Below are positions 5,440 through 6,288 of a DNA stretch of 6,288 bases, piece after piece (the stretch's first letter is position 1; every line of letters begins with the position of its first letter). This DNA comes from Azovibrio restrictus (GTDB taxonomy: Bacteria > Pseudomonadota > Gammaproteobacteria > Burkholderiales > Rhodocyclaceae), in assembly GCA_003252145.1 (NCBI GenBank), contig QKDJ01000195.1, positions 1 to 6,288 on the forward strand, given 5' to 3'. A program made the translations under genes and the position numbers. The notes beneath the pieces were generated by a model, which was not told the DNA's origin, did not search any database, and was given only the letters and a program-made list of their open reading frames with translations.

Positions 5440-6288
5440 TGAGGCAACTCATGTTTTTGGCCGCCCAAAGTGCCTGGAACCGGAAAGCCACTCTGAGCCT
5501 GGTGGTTATCTCCATCGCCTTGTCAGTCTCACTTTTATTAGGTGTATCCCGGTTACGCAGCGATGTCCGTGAAAGCTTCGAGCAATCAGTTTCCGGCACG
5601 GATCTTGTGGTGGGTGCTCGAGGTAGCCCCATACAACTCATGCTGTACACCGTATTTCACATGGGTGAAGCCACCAACAACATGAATTGGTCTAGCGTAC
5701 AGAAACTAAGCCAGCATCCTGCAGTGGCTTGGACCATTCCCCTTTCCCTAGGGGACTCCCATCACGGTTACCCCGTTGTGGCCACTAACCAGTCCTACTT
5801 CGAACACTTCCATTACGCTGATCAGCAGGCCCTGCAACTGGATCATGGCCGCCGCTTCAAGGATGTCTTCGAAACGGTATTAGGTGCTGAAGTCGCCCAT
5901 AGCCTGGGTTACAAACCAGGAGATAAGATCACGCTGGCTCACGGCACTGGCCAAATGCATTTAGCAGAACACGGCGACAAGCCTTTTCTAGTCGTAGGCA
6001 TCCTGGCCCCCACAGGCACCCCCGTGGACCGTACGGTACATATCAGCCTGGAGGCTATGGAAGCCATCCATCTGGATTGGCAGACTGGCATGCCAATCCC
6101 GGGTCTGTCGATCCCAGAAGAATATGTAAACCGCTTCGATCTCACCCCCAAAAATGTAACAGGTGTGCTGATCGGACTGAAATCCCGTGCCATGGTTTTT
6201 AGCATGCAGCGCTACATCTCCAACTTTCGCGATGAACCTCTCATAGCGGTACTGCCAGTCGTAGCCTTGGCTCAACTATGGCAAATGC
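5439..6288 (+). CDS. FtsX/MacB-type ABC permease, partial (C-terminus beyond the right edge)
   Basis: The ATG at 5439-5441 overlaps the ATPase stop by one base (TGATG), a sign of coupled translation. GGGGAGG just upstream serves as ribosome binding site. The frame stays open for 283 codons to the window end. The N-terminus has a short amphipathic start and a first membrane helix (about 17-36, LSLVVISIALSVSLLLGVSR). A large periplasmic MacB-PCD-like domain follows, with SGTDLVVGARGSPIQ near 52-66 and LGYKPGDKITLAHGTG in the middle. The three C-terminal helices of the FtsX domain are expected after the window. Unlike classical importers, this class works by mechanical transmission to periplasmic partners. 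A plausible partner is the upstream ZrgA-like protein. The fold family is sure; the substrate is not. Confidence 0.9.
   Translation, partial: MRQLMFLAAQSAWNRKATLSLVVISIALSVSLLLGVSRLRSDVRESFEQSVSGTDLVVGARGSPIQLMLYTVFHMGEATNNMNWSSVQKLSQHPAVAWTIPLSLGDSHHGYPVVATNQSYFEHFHYADQQALQLDHGRRFKDVFETVLGAEVAHSLGYKPGDKITLAHGTGQMHLAEHGDKPFLVVGILAPTGTPVDRTVHISLEAMEAIHLDWQTGMPIPGLSIPEEYVNRFDLTPKNVTGVLIGLKSRAMVFSMQRYISNFRDEPLIAVLPVVALAQLWQM

Noticed and set aside
1..6288. CRISPR arrays, tRNA genes, insertion-sequence ends, phage genes
   Set aside because: I saw no regularly spaced repeats, tRNA-like clover segments, transposase motifs or phage proteins on either strand.

Overview
The window looks like chromosomal DNA of a Gram-negative proteobacterium, most likely a betaproteobacterium (Rhodocyclales-like or a relative). 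This is inferred from the gene families: a DUF2917 protein beside a MocR-type regulator, a Fur/Zur-family regulator, a ZIP importer, and a DUF2796/ZrgA-like periplasmic protein with an ABC transporter. No rRNA or other taxonomic marker is present, so the placement is tentative.

Left part (1-2459). A GC-rich block is organised around a divergent promoter region (809-1004). On the minus strand lie a small DUF2917-like gene and, 6 bp after it, an alpha/beta hydrolase that runs off the left edge. On the plus strand lies a complete MocR/GntR-type regulator, a winged-helix domain fused to a fold-type I aminotransferase domain. A perfect ACTGTA-N16-TACAGT inverted repeat between the two units is a candidate operator.

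Middle (2460-2809). About 350 bp holds no convincing gene. Only weak, opposed small ORFs are present. Its right end carries the promoter/operator of the next gene.

Right part (2810-6288). This is a zinc-homeostasis module with visibly lower GC and more A/T-ending codons: a Zur-like Fur-family repressor, a ZIP-family metal importer, a ZrgA-like (DUF2796) exported protein with an HAHVH N-terminus, a LolD/MacB-type ABC ATPase and an FtsX/MacB-type permease cut by the right edge. Three near-identical 15-bp palindromes (consensus TGCAAC-N3-GTTGCA) sit at the regulator start (one) and in front of the ZIP gene (two). They are the best evidence that the module is under Zur control. The last four genes are tightly packed (22-bp and 16-bp gaps, then a 1-bp overlap) and probably form one operon. 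The working model is this: when zinc is scarce, Zur releases the boxes, ZIP imports zinc across the inner membrane, and ZrgA plus the mechanotransmission-type ABC transporter help gather or deliver zinc in the periplasm. The coupling mechanism is not established.
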